Source: Fibrobacter sp. (GTDB lineage: Bacteria; Fibrobacterota; Fibrobacteria; Fibrobacterales; Fibrobacteraceae). Taken from it: a stretch of 64,000 nucleotides of DNA. Where the stretch lies: the NCBI RefSeq assembly GCF_017545445.1, contig NZ_JAFWOM010000011.1:1-64000 (forward strand), read 5' to 3'. The stretch's first letter is position 1; the number at the start of each line of letters is the position of its first letter. The notes beneath the pieces are model-generated. The model ran no database searches, was not told where the DNA came from, and saw only the letters and a list, made by a program, of their open reading frames with translations. Both the position numbers and the translations under genes were made by a program. Of this stretch, positions 1-8,058 are shown one piece after another.

Positions 1-15
1 ACGCTCTTCCGATCT
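1..15 (+). other. Illumina TruSeq adapter remnant at contig end
   Basis: The first 15 bases, ACGCTCTTCCGATCT, are identical to the 3' end of the standard Illumina TruSeq read-1 adapter. This is a library artefact, not genomic DNA, and implies that the window starts at the raw end of an assembled contig. Confidence 0.93.
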
Positions 16-20
16 GGATT

Positions 21-50
21 AGACGAGAGGCGAGAGACGAGAGACGAGAG
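21..50 (+). repeat. Short degenerate tandem repeat (GAGACGA-type)
   Basis: Purine-rich tandem units of the form AGACGAGAG / GAGAGACGA. The same vocabulary recurs inside the helicase gene near 4141 and 6430-6475, so it belongs to the repeat stock of this genome and is not local noise. Confidence 0.6.
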
Positions 51-193
51 AATAATCATTGCGATGAGTGAAACAGAGCCTGCCACGAGCAAAGCGTGGT
101 GGAAGCAATCTCTAACTAGAGCGTCATCTTGACACGAACGCGTCATCCTCGGAGCAACGCGGAGGGGATTCAGTGAAGTTTTTTTGCATTGTT

Positions 194-214
194 ATTCCGG
201 CTTTATGCCGGAAT
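194..214. repeat. REP-like hairpin with TTTAT loop
   Basis: Perfect 8-bp stem ATTCCGGC / GCCGGAAT around the loop TTTAT. A second element at 11577-11595 keeps the TTTAT loop but has the stem CCCCGGA / TCCGGGG, so the stem changed on both sides. The rest of 1-306 is repeat-like non-coding DNA; a purine-rich ribosome binding site (AGAGGAG, 295-301) precedes the first gene. Confidence 0.7.
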
Positions 215-306
215 CGCCTATATCGTGTTGCTATATATAGTTTTTCTCTATAGTCAATCTATTTACATCTAAATTTTTATATTTTATCCTTATAAGAGGA
301 GTGCGA

Positions 307-1149
307 ATGAGAAAGTTTGGAATGAATAACGTCATTGCGAGCATTGCGAAGCAATCTCTGCTTGCTATTTTCCTGTCTATAGCCCTTGTCGCTTGTGGTG
401 ACGATAGCAGTACTTCCTCGAATGACGATGATTCTTCACTGTCATCTTGGAGTTCCAAAGGAATGATTGGATCCAGTAGCAGAGCAAAGTCAAGCAGTAG
501 CTCGGCAAAGTCTTCGTCTAGTTCACAAATAGGCTGCAAAACAGAAACGGAAGACATCTGCGAATACGGCGAGTTGGTTGATGACCGCGATGGTCAGACC
601 TACAAAACCGTGAAAATTGGCGACCAGGTATGGATGGCAGAAAATCTGAATTACGAAGCTGACTCTAGTTTTTGTCACAATAATAAGGAAAGTAACTGCG
701 CCAAGTACGGAAGGCTTTACAGGTGGCCTGCTGCGGTAGGTAAGTTGGAAAGCGAATGTGGCTATGGCTATACATGCTCTCTGCCGTCAGGAAATATTCA
801 GGGTGTATGCCCCAATGGCTGGCATCTGCCGAGCAAGGCTGAATGGGAAACTTTGTTCAACGCAGCTGGTGGCTCATCAACCGCAGGGACAAAGCTCAAG
901 TCTACATCTGGATGGAATCACAGTGGCGAGGGCTCGGATGCTTTCGGGTTCTCGGCGCTTCCTGCTGGCAACAGGGGCGACAATGGAATTTACGGTAGCG
1001 AGGGCGATGACGCGTTCTTCTGGAGTTCTACGGAGTACGGTAACAGTAGCGCGTACAACATGTACTTGTTCTACGGCCGCGACGATGTGTACCTGTGCTA
1101 CGAGAGTAGTAAGCGCGTCGGGTACTCTGTCCGTTGTCTCCAGGACTAA
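307..1149 (+). CDS. FISUMP-domain lipoprotein
   Basis: Secreted lipoprotein of 280 residues: signal peptide, lipobox LVAC, a serine-rich low-complexity linker, then one FISUMP domain with the expected order DRDGQTYKTVKIGDQVWMAE, GWHLPSKAEW, FGFSALPAGN and a C-terminal SVRC. The ATG at 307 is preferred over the GTG at 301 because AGAGGAG sits five bases upstream. FISUMP proteins are a Fibrobacter-specific paralogous family found at the cell surface; their ligand is unknown. The signal peptide is partly encoded by a repeat-like stretch near 330-360 (reading NVIASIAKQS). The gene overlaps the convergent MATE gene by 4 bp at its stop. Confidence 0.9.
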   Translation: MRKFGMNNVIASIAKQSLLAIFLSIALVACGDDSSTSSNDDDSSLSSWSSKGMIGSSSRAKSSSSSAKSSSSSQIGCKTETEDICEYGELVDDRDGQTYKTVKIGDQVWMAENLNYEADSSFCHNNKESNCAKYGRLYRWPAAVGKLESECGYGYTCSLPSGNIQGVCPNGWHLPSKAEWETLFNAAGGSSTAGTKLKSTSGWNHSGEGSDAFGFSALPAGNRGDNGIYGSEGDDAFFWSSTEYGNSSAYNMYLFYGRDDVYLCYESSKRVGYSVRCLQD

Positions 1150-2480
1150 ACCACCGCTTTGCTTTTCCAGCGGCCGCTGCGCCAGCGCCAAATGTTGGCG
1201 AACGAACGGTAGAATTCGTCGGCGGCCATGCCAAGCCAAAGGCCGGGGAGCCCAAGCCCAACGACAAATGCAAGGATAAGCGAGGTGGCAAGGCCGAGCG
1301 TCCACATCATGCCACTACCCACGAGTGCCGGGAATTTGGAATCGCCTGCGGCACGGAGCGATGTGGTGACGATAAAGTTTACGGCTTTGAAGGGTTGCAC
1401 GGCGACGTCGCACCAGAGGCAGATTTTGCCGAGGCGGAGGACTTCGGGATTGTCGGTGTAGAGCCTGAGCAGGTGCTCGCCGAGGAGGGCTACTGCGACG
1501 GATAGCAAGAATCCGCTGATTATGCCCACGGCGAGAGTTTGGTGAACACGGCGGTTTGCTTTTACGTAGTCATGTGCACCGACGAGGTGCGCTACGAGAA
1601 TCTGGTTTCCGCTACCAAGGCCGACTCCGAGAATGACGGAGAGTGCAGCGAAGTTACCGGCGAACACGCGGGCGGTCATTGCGGTTGTGCCGATATAGAC
1701 GACCATCGCGGTGATGAACACCTGGAAAAGCTGGAAACTGATGGGCTCTGCGGCGGCGGGGAGGCCGATGCGAATCCAGTCGGGCAACAGAACGCGGGTG
1801 CGTTTCCAGTCGCGGGTTTTGCTGTGGTGGTGCACTTTGAACTTGAGTACAAGCCAAAGGATGCCCGACGAAATGAGCCAGGAAAGTGCGGTTGCGAGGG
1901 CGACGCCGTGAACGCCCATTTTAGGGAGTCCGAAATATCCTTCGAGGAATACGACGTTCAAGGCGGCGTTTGTGGCGATTGTGAGTGTGTTGCCGATAAA
2001 GTTCCAAATGGTAAGGCCATGCGTCGCGATGAGGGCGGTGAGGATGGTTTGCAAGGCGCGGAAGGCGAATCCGAACGAAACGACGCTTAAAAATTGCGTG
2101 GCGTATTCAGCGGGGGCTTCGGTGAGTCCCATCCATTGCGGAATGTTCCCGGAAAGCGGATAGATGATGAGCGTGAGCGCGACGCCGAGAAGGATGCTCC
2201 CGAACAACACCAACGTTTGCGTACTGCTCGCGTGGCTGTTCTGCTTTGCTCCGATGTACTGCGAAACGATGCTTGCGCCGGATTGCGAGAAGGCGTGGAG
2301 GGCGGTGAAAAGCGCTCCGAGAATGGGGAGCATGGCTCCGACGCCCGCGGCTGCGGTTTCGGAAGTGCGCGACAAAAACCAGCTGTCCATCATGGGCTGG
2401 ATCATGCTCACAGCAAACGTGAGGATTAGCGGCCACGAAAGGCTGATGAGCGAACGGTCTTTGACATCTACCTGTTTCAT
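1146..2480 (-). CDS. MATE family multidrug/cation exporter
   Basis: A 444-residue polytopic membrane protein with about 12 hydrophobic segments and the MatE family layout (SLSWPLILTFAVSMIQPMMD near the N-terminus, ISFQLFQVFITAMVVYIGT at the start of the second half). MATE proteins export organic cations or drugs in exchange for Na+ or H+; the substrate cannot be read from sequence. The start at 2480 opens directly with a soluble N-terminus and a first transmembrane helix. It converges with the FISUMP gene and overlaps its stop codon. Confidence 0.9.
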   Translation of the reverse strand: MKQVDVKDRSLISLSWPLILTFAVSMIQPMMDSWFLSRTSETAAAGVGAMLPILGALFTALHAFSQSGASIVSQYIGAKQNSHASSTQTLVLFGSILLGVALTLIIYPLSGNIPQWMGLTEAPAEYATQFLSVVSFGFAFRALQTILTALIATHGLTIWNFIGNTLTIATNAALNVVFLEGYFGLPKMGVHGVALATALSWLISSGILWLVLKFKVHHHSKTRDWKRTRVLLPDWIRIGLPAAAEPISFQLFQVFITAMVVYIGTTAMTARVFAGNFAALSVILGVGLGSGNQILVAHLVGAHDYVKANRRVHQTLAVGIISGFLLSVAVALLGEHLLRLYTDNPEVLRLGKICLWCDVAVQPFKAVNFIVTTSLRAAGDSKFPALVGSGMMWTLGLATSLILAFVVGLGLPGLWLGMAADEFYRSFANIWRWRSGRWKSKAVV

Positions 2481-2662
2481 GTGTAAAAATCTAGAAACGG
2501 AAGACGGCGCGTCAAAGGGTCGTTTTTAATAAAATGTTTTCGACTGTATCCAGTGTTTTGGAACGAGGCGTGATTGCCCATTGTGGCGACCGCTTTTTGT
2601 CGTGGAGATGGGAAAATATGGGTGCCGGAGGGTATTAATTATGGTGATTACTTTGTTGTAAT

Positions 2663-2910
2663 ACATACTAAAATTGATATTTGGATGTCTTAGTATGTAA
2701 AAGCATGTGTGAATGAGGTTGAAAAACGGCTAAAACACGATGGTGCATGTTTTTTGATGCTGTTTTGAAGTGGTTTTGCCTCAAAAAACGGCCCTTCATG
2801 GACGTTTTTTACATACTAACTGCCTTGAATTGTTTTTTTAGTATGTATTTGTATAAAGTAATAAAAGCGCGGTTACATATTAAATGCAAAAAATGCTTCG
2901 TTTAGTATGT
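2663..2910. repeat. Three-copy 36-bp inverted-repeat array (ACATACTAAA type)
   Basis: Three palindromic elements, each exactly 36 bp: 2663-2698, 2811-2846 and 2875-2910. Each has a 10-base left arm (ACATACTAAA or close), a 16-base variable centre and a right arm TTTAGTATGT or close. A TATAAAGT box lies at 2852-2859, upstream of copy 3. Start-to-start distances are 148 and 64 bp. The layout matches the arrays at 43303 and 49267 although the stem sequence is different. The array lies in the gap 2481-3033, where I see no gene. Confidence 0.85.
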
Positions 2911-2932
2911 AAAATACGTTAAAAAAAGCCCG

Positions 2933-2995
2933 ATTGAAGGTGCTTCCTTGCAAAATGAAGGCACTGCCCCGCAAAATGAAGGTGTTTCCCTGCAA
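2933..2995 (+). repeat. 21-bp tandem repeat, three units
   Basis: Three consecutive 21-base units (2933-2953, 2954-2974, 2975-2995) with the form AATGAAGGtgcttccttGCAA. The period is seven codons and the frame is open (KMKVLPCKMKALPRK), but no credible start or ribosome binding site supports translation, so I treat it as a simple repeat downstream of the thioesterase gene. Confidence 0.8.
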
Positions 2996-3033
2996 AAAAG
3001 GATTTAGGCGTAGATTTTTAGCCCCGAATGGTT

Positions 3034-3519
3034 CTATTTTGCCTCGAGTTGTGCGGTCAGTTTTTTCCTTGCGTCGCGGCGGATGCCCGCTTCTTCGAAA
3101 CGGCGAATTTCGTCTTCGGTTTCGGGGATGATGGAAGGAATGGGGGTCGGCTTTCCGTTTTCGTCAAGGGCGACAAACGTCATGTACGCATGGCAGATGA
3201 CTTCGGGCTGCCACGAAATTTGCGGGTGAACGCCGACGACTTTGAGACCGACTTCTAATGAAGTGTTGAACACGCGGTTGACGGACGCTTTAATCGTGAG
3301 AATCGTGCCGACGGTTGCCGGCTTGAAAAAGCGTACATTGTCGATGGAAATCGTCGTGACTCTGCGCCTTGCGTGCGTGTAGGCGGCGATGCAGGCGGCT
3401 TTGTCGAGGAGCGACATCATGTGTCCGCCGAATACGAAATTGTAGGCGTTGACGTCGGAAGGGTGAACGATGTCGCGGGTTTCGACTTGAGATTGCTTGA
3501 CTGTTTTTGCGTTTTCCAT
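3034..3519 (-). CDS. Acyl-CoA thioesterase (hotdog fold, YciA/BFIT-like)
   Basis: A 161-residue single hotdog-domain protein. Recognisable segments are HPSDVNAYNFVFGGHMMSLL (start of the hotdog helix, with the N/D-x-x-G-x-x-FGG pattern of acyl-CoA thioesterases), the RRRVTTISIDNVRFFKP strand and the VCHAYMTFVALDENGKP-like strand, followed by a charged tail. It should hydrolyse acyl-CoA to free acid and CoA in the cytoplasm; chain-length preference is not readable. I start at the ATG at 3519 (MENAKTVKQ); the upstream in-frame extension lies in AT-rich DNA and has no ribosome binding site. It is divergent from the zinc-ribbon gene, leaving 61 bp for two promoters. Confidence 0.85.
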   Translation of the reverse strand: MENAKTVKQSQVETRDIVHPSDVNAYNFVFGGHMMSLLDKAACIAAYTHARRRVTTISIDNVRFFKPATVGTILTIKASVNRVFNTSLEVGLKVVGVHPQISWQPEVICHAYMTFVALDENGKPTPIPSIIPETEDEIRRFEEAGIRRDARKKLTAQLEAK

Positions 3520-3580
3520 GCTAAAAAAATAAGTAATGTATTGGCGGTGCGGGGGCACGAATTTCTATATTCAGTGCATT

Positions 3581-3721
3581 ATGGAAGAAAAAAAGACATA
3601 TAGAGAAGTGATGCCGGGAGAACTCCCGTGTGAAGTTCCGGAATGCGATGGCGTGATGGTGGTCGATCCTGATAACAGCTACAAGCTCACCTGCGACAAA
3701 TGCGGGCATATTAAAGAGTAG
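3581..3721 (+). CDS. Small zinc-ribbon protein
   Basis: A 46-residue protein starting MEEKKTYREVMPGE. It carries CEVPEC and CDKCGH, so two cysteine pairs about 20 residues apart form a probable zinc ribbon. It is too short for an enzyme; small zinc-ribbon proteins usually bind nucleic acid or a partner protein. No family name can be given. The ATG at 3581 is preferred to the upstream reading because the extension is low-complexity. Confidence 0.7.
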   Translation: MEEKKTYREVMPGELPCEVPECDGVMVVDPDNSYKLTCDKCGHIKE

Positions 3722-3904
3722 TGGATAGTAAACAGTGGTTAGTAAACAGGATGATAAAATGAAAAATTAAAAGTGAAAGATTAAAAATGGTAATTCGATT
3801 CTTAATTATTCATTTTTAATTTAATCCCGAACCATTAATCACTGTTTACTGCAAACTGCGACGAAGTCGCCATAACCACCAACCACTAATCACTAACCAC
3901 TTTT
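3722..3904. repeat. Low-complexity intergenic repeat (AACCACTAACCACT type)
   Basis: AT-rich spacer with fragments such as GTTTACTG, AACCACCAACCACT and AATCACTAACCACT up to the helicase start codon, plus a small hairpin GCGAC-GAA-GTCGC. The same words occur before or after many genes in the window (near 24185, 38970, 51310, 55250, 63770). No gene seen. Confidence 0.7.
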
Positions 3905-6900
3905 ATGTTTTTGTCTGATTTAAAGATTGAATACCCTGAGCTTCCCGTCGTTGAGCACAAGGACGAGTTTCTTGAGCTGTTGGAAAAACATCAGGTCATT
4001 ATCGTCAAGGCCGATACGGGTTCCGGCAAGTCCACGCAGCTGCCGAAATTTTTGCTCGAGTGGTTCTTAGGAAAAGTAGACAGTAGGAAGTCGGAAGTAG
4101 GAAGTGACGCTGCATGTCATTCTGAGCGAAGTGAATGTCCAAAGACGAAAGACGAGAGAATTGCGGGAGAAGAACATCCTCTTGAGTCTCCTAAAACCTG
4201 TAACCTAAAACCTAATACCTGTTCTTTTAAAATCGGTGTGACGGAGCCGAGGCGTTTGGCGGCGATTTCGATTGCGGACCGCTTGCGTGAAGAACTCAAG
4301 GACGAGGAGCTTGTTTCGACGAAAATTCGCTTTTGGGAGCAGGGGACGAATGAAGCTCCTATCAAGGTGATGACAGATGGTATCTTGTTGCAGGAGTTCC
4401 GCAAGGATAGGTTGTTCCGGCAGTACAATGCTATCATGATTGACGAAGCGCATGAACGCTCGTTGAACATCGATATCTTGCTTGGCATTTTCAAGACTGT
4501 TCTCGCTCGTCGTCCTGATTTCAAGTTGATTGTCGCATCGGCAACGCTTGATGCAAAGCTTTTCGAAGAGTTTTACGACAACAGCTGCGTGATGGAGGCC
4601 GAAGGCCGCACATACCCCGTGGATGTGGAATATTATTTCGGCGGTTCGGCAGGCTCACCGACCTTCAGTTCCCTGAGCTTGTCGAAGGGAAATGAGTCGA
4701 AGGATTTCCGCGATATCTCCGGCAAGGGCGATTCGGGCTTGATCGAAGAAGCCCACGATGCAATTCTCGATTTGGAAACGCGGCATCGCGACCACTTGCT
4801 TTGCTTTTTACCGACGGAACGCGACATTCAGGACTTGATGGGCGAGCTTGCTCATGAACTGGATGCGGCAACTTTTGACGTGCTTCCGTTGTACGGACGC
4901 ATGAGTCCTGACGAACAGCGCCGCATTTTCAAGCATACCGGCAAGACCCGCGTTGTCTTGGCGACGAACATTGCAGAAACGTCGCTTACGATTCCGGGCA
5001 TTGCTTACGTTGTCGATACGGGTATGGCGCGTATCTCGCGATACAATGCGCAGGCGAGAATCCAGGGGCTTCCCGTTGAAGAAATTTCGAAAGCCAGCGC
5101 GCGGCAGCGCACTGGACGCGCGGGGCGCGTGAAGCCCGGCGTGTGCATTCGTCTTTACTCTCCCGAGAATTTTGAAAAGCGAGACGAATTCACGGAGCCT
5201 GAAATTCGCCGCAGCAATCTCGCGAACGTGGTGCTACAACTTCGCAGTCTCGGACTTGAACTCGAAAACTTCCCGTTCTTGCAATCGCCTCCGCATTCGG
5301 CATTCCGCGGTGCGTACAAGACGTTGTTTGAACTGGGTGCGCTCACCGCTGACAATTCTAGCGGTCATGTGACGAAGCTTGGTCGCGATATGACGCGCCT
5401 CCCGATGGACGTGGCGCTTTCGGCGGTGCTTTTGCGTGCTCGTGATTTGGGCGTTTTGCAGCCGGCGCTTATCGTGTGCTCGGCGCTTAGCATTCAGGAC
5501 CCGCGTGTGGTGCCGAACGATGAGCCGGAACGCACCCGCATCCGTCAGCTGCACCGCAAATTCTGCGGCCACAAGAGCGACTTTCTCGTTTACGTTTCGA
5601 TGTGGAATGCGTTCTGCACGGACTGGGACGGCAAGACTTGGAACAAACTCCGCAAGTTCTGCGATAAGAACAGCATGCATTTTTTGCGCTTGCGTGAATG
5701 GGTGGATTTGTACGAACAGTTCAGCCGCATTCTCGAAGTGAAATTTGAAAATAGAGTTTGTCCGTTCGATTCGTTCCATCGCGACAATTTGCACATTGCA
5801 CTCCTCTCCGGATTCTTGGGCGGAATCGCCCACCGCGATATCGAAAACGGCTGTTACCGCTTGGTGAGCGGACGCGAAACGCATGTGTTCCCGGGCAGCG
5901 ATTTGTACGCAAAGAGCGTGGAATGGCTTTTCAGTGCCGAAGTGCGTGAAACGAGCCGCACATTCCTTACGAAGGCTGCCGAAATCAAACCGGAATGGAT
6001 TTTGCAAGTGGCCGAACCGTTCTGCACGCGTCGCTGGTTTGAACCGACGTGGAACAAGGAACGCGGATTTGTCGAAGCGGTTGAAGAAGTGAGTTTCCGC
6101 GGGCTTGTGATTAGCCGTGGCCATCGTATCGATTATGCACGTGTGAATCCCGAAGACTGCGCTCAGATTTTCTGGCGTGAAGCGGTGGTGATGGGCGAGG
6201 TGGCAAGACCCTTCCCATTCATGACGCACAACGATCGTGTCGTCGAAAATCTCCATGCGCTTGAAGCACGTAAACGCCAGTTCGGACTTGCTCCAAGCGA
6301 AGATGCCCTCGTAGAATACTACACGCGAATTGCAAGCAAAGTAAACTCCATCAAGACTCTCAAGGATTACATCCACGAACATACCGACCAGTTCCTCAAA
6401 TTTGATGAAGCCTATTGGCTGGATTTATTGGACGAGAGAACGGGCGTTGCCCTACAGACGAAAGACGAGAGAGGGTTTTCTGGGAAACTTGGCGATTCTT
6501 GGAATAAGAAAAACCTAACACCTAAAACCTATGACCTAAAACCTGTTAATGGCGGTTCCATCGAGCATTTCCGCTTTGGCGACCGGGTTGTCTCTGGCGA
6601 GATGGTTTTTGATGCGACTCGCGATTGCGACGGTATCACGCTCAATTTGCCCTTTGATTTGCTCACGGAAATTTCTCCGGCAAAGTTTGCAATGTGCATC
6701 CAGCAGTGGCGCGAATGGATGATTGAATCGGTGATTCGCGAGATGCCTAAAACAGTCAAGAAATCGCTCGAAGCCAAACGCACCGCTATTGACGATGAGT
6801 TTTACGCAGCTCTTGAAAACTTTCCGCATAAAGCACCTCTCTTGCTGCTGTATGAAGTTTTTTCAAATACAAAGGAAATCCGCTCAGGTGCAAATGGCAC

Positions 6901-8011
6901 AAACATTGATGTGCCGACGGTGAATCCCGACAAAGAAAATCATTTGCGTTTGCATTTGGTTGTTTCGAAGCCTGGCTTCCCGGAACCGTATAAACTCGAA
7001 ATAAGCCCGGAATGGGGTTCTTACCGCATGTTCCTTGCGGTTCGCCCGGCGATTGTGACGTTTGGCATTGATTTTCCGCTTGAAAATATGCGTTTTGGCT
7101 GGCGACTTGGCGAGTCTGCTTTGATGGGTGCGGATGAATCGCGCTTTTGGCAATCTTTCCGCAAGCGAGTGGAGGGCGGACGTCTCGAAACTGCGGCTCA
7201 TTCCGCACAACAAAACGTCCCTCTCTCCGAAGAGAAAAAGCAGCTTATTGCCGACCGCCTGAATTTACTTGAAATGGGCGGAGTCTTTGCCGATAACTTT
7301 GAAACAGCTCTCAAGATTTGGGTTGCAAAATCTTTGGCAGCGGATTGTCTTGATGCGACTCGCTGTGTACGTTTTACGGGGCTTGAATTCTCGCGCGGCA
7401 AAAAAATTCGCGACTTCAAGAGTCTTGCTGCAAACACCCGCAGCGAAGATGAAAAAATCCGCCTTTCGCTTGTGCGTGCCACGTATGAATCGGGCCTCGT
7501 CAGTGCTGATGCTTTTGTAAAATGTTGGAATTTGCTAAAAGATTTCAGCGTGAACATGCGAAATGCAAGCGGAAAACATTTAATCCAAAATAAAATAATC
7601 ACAACAGTTCACTCTGCGTACCAAAAAGATTCTACTTTATTTGAACGGCTGCACGCTATTGCCGAAATACTAGGCTTCCCACTCCAGCTTGGCGACGCAA
7701 AAGATGTTCACGAAAAATCGACCGCTTCGACAAATGCGGAGCTTTCGGCTAATACTCTCCGCGAGTATTTCCGCCCGTTCCTCAAGGCTCGTTATCTCAA
7801 GGACCATGAACTCAAAAATGCCCGCGAACTTCTTGGAAAAATCGACCGCACTCCAACGGACGACAATGATTTCGCCGACCTTTACTTGCAGGCGAAGGCT
7901 ACGCTTGAGGATTTTGAAATTCTCAGGTACAAGCGGAAAGGCGGCGATGTCGAAGATGTTGTGGAAGAAGACGCTTTGGTGAGGTTGAAAGGCCGTTTTG
8001 GTCGGCTCTAG
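3905..8011 (+). CDS. hrpA: ATP-dependent RNA helicase HrpA
   Basis: DEAH-box helicase of 1368 residues. Motif I is GSGKST (39-44), motif Ia TEPRRLAA, motif II DEAH (180-183), motif III SAT, then TNIAETSLTIPGI and QRTGRAGR (motifs V and VI). After the helicase core come the HA2/OB region and a long HrpA-specific C-terminal region (DUF3418). HrpA unwinds RNA and in other bacteria rescues stalled ribosomes. The protein is longer than the usual ~1300 residues because of three in-frame blocks of repeat-derived sequence (about residues 57-109, 247-270 and 842-882), the first lying between motifs I and Ia. All conserved motifs are intact, so it is probably functional. It appears monocistronic. Confidence 0.95.
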   Translation: MFLSDLKIEYPELPVVEHKDEFLELLEKHQVIIVKADTGSGKSTQLPKFLLEWFLGKVDSRKSEVGSDAACHSERSECPKTKDERIAGEEHPLESPKTCNLKPNTCSFKIGVTEPRRLAAISIADRLREELKDEELVSTKIRFWEQGTNEAPIKVMTDGILLQEFRKDRLFRQYNAIMIDEAHERSLNIDILLGIFKTVLARRPDFKLIVASATLDAKLFEEFYDNSCVMEAEGRTYPVDVEYYFGGSAGSPTFSSLSLSKGNESKDFRDISGKGDSGLIEEAHDAILDLETRHRDHLLCFLPTERDIQDLMGELAHELDAATFDVLPLYGRMSPDEQRRIFKHTGKTRVVLATNIAETSLTIPGIAYVVDTGMARISRYNAQARIQGLPVEEISKASARQRTGRAGRVKPGVCIRLYSPENFEKRDEFTEPEIRRSNLANVVLQLRSLGLELENFPFLQSPPHSAFRGAYKTLFELGALTADNSSGHVTKLGRDMTRLPMDVALSAVLLRARDLGVLQPALIVCSALSIQDPRVVPNDEPERTRIRQLHRKFCGHKSDFLVYVSMWNAFCTDWDGKTWNKLRKFCDKNSMHFLRLREWVDLYEQFSRILEVKFENRVCPFDSFHRDNLHIALLSGFLGGIAHRDIENGCYRLVSGRETHVFPGSDLYAKSVEWLFSAEVRETSRTFLTKAAEIKPEWILQVAEPFCTRRWFEPTWNKERGFVEAVEEVSFRGLVISRGHRIDYARVNPEDCAQIFWREAVVMGEVARPFPFMTHNDRVVENLHALEARKRQFGLAPSEDALVEYYTRIASKVNSIKTLKDYIHEHTDQFLKFDEAYWLDLLDERTGVALQTKDERGFSGKLGDSWNKKNLTPKTYDLKPVNGGSIEHFRFGDRVVSGEMVFDATRDCDGITLNLPFDLLTEISPAKFAMCIQQWREWMIESVIREMPKTVKKSLEAKRTAIDDEFYAALENFPHKAPLLLLYEVFSNTKEIRSGANGTNIDVPTVNPDKENHLRLHLVVSKPGFPEPYKLEISPEWGSYRMFLAVRPAIVTFGIDFPLENMRFGWRLGESALMGADESRFWQSFRKRVEGGRLETAAHSAQQNVPLSEEKKQLIADRLNLLEMGGVFADNFETALKIWVAKSLAADCLDATRCVRFTGLEFSRGKKIRDFKSLAANTRSEDEKIRLSLVRATYESGLVSADAFVKCWNLLKDFSVNMRNASGKHLIQNKIITTVHSAYQKDSTLFERLHAIAEILGFPLQLGDAKDVHEKSTASTNAELSANTLREYFRPFLKARYLKDHELKNARELLGKIDRTPTDDNDFADLYLQAKATLEDFEILRYKRKGGDVEDVVEEDALVRLKGRFGRL
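4072..4231 (+). repeat. In-frame repeat-derived insertion in hrpA, block 1
   Basis: Within hrpA the DNA switches to intergenic-repeat vocabulary: GACAGTAGGAAGT, CATTCTGAGCGAAGTGAATG, GACGAAAGACGAGAGA and CCTAAAACCTGTAACC. It is translated as a polar, low-complexity insert between helicase motifs I and Ia, where HrpA homologues have only a short linker. The length keeps the frame open. Confidence 0.85.
4642..4713 (+). repeat. In-frame repeat-derived insertion in hrpA, block 2
   Basis: The stretch around TTCCCTGAGCTTGTCGAAGG is a typical repeat word (compare CTGAGCTACGTCGAAG at 19464 and 51090). It encodes roughly 24 residues inserted after the YPVDVEYYF strand of the helicase core and preserves the frame. 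Confidence 0.75.
6430..6549 (+). repeat. In-frame repeat-derived insertion in hrpA, block 3
   Basis: Contains GACGAAAGACGAGAGA and CCTAACACCTAAAACC/ACCTAAAACC repeats like those of block 1, encoding about 40 residues between WLDLLDER and GGSIEHFRFG in the C-terminal half of HrpA. The frame is kept. Confidence 0.8.
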
Positions 8012-8058
8012 ATGGATTTAACTACTTTCTTTGCCGCGAATTTGCTAAATTTGTCGCA

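Noticed and set aside
2934..3131. Small protein from the 21-bp repeat
   Set aside because: Starts with TTG, no ribosome binding site, and overlaps the 3' end of the thioesterase gene on the other strand; better explained as a tandem repeat.
5234..6382. 382-codon open frame on the minus strand
   Set aside because: Antisense shadow of hrpA, whose frame has all helicase motifs.
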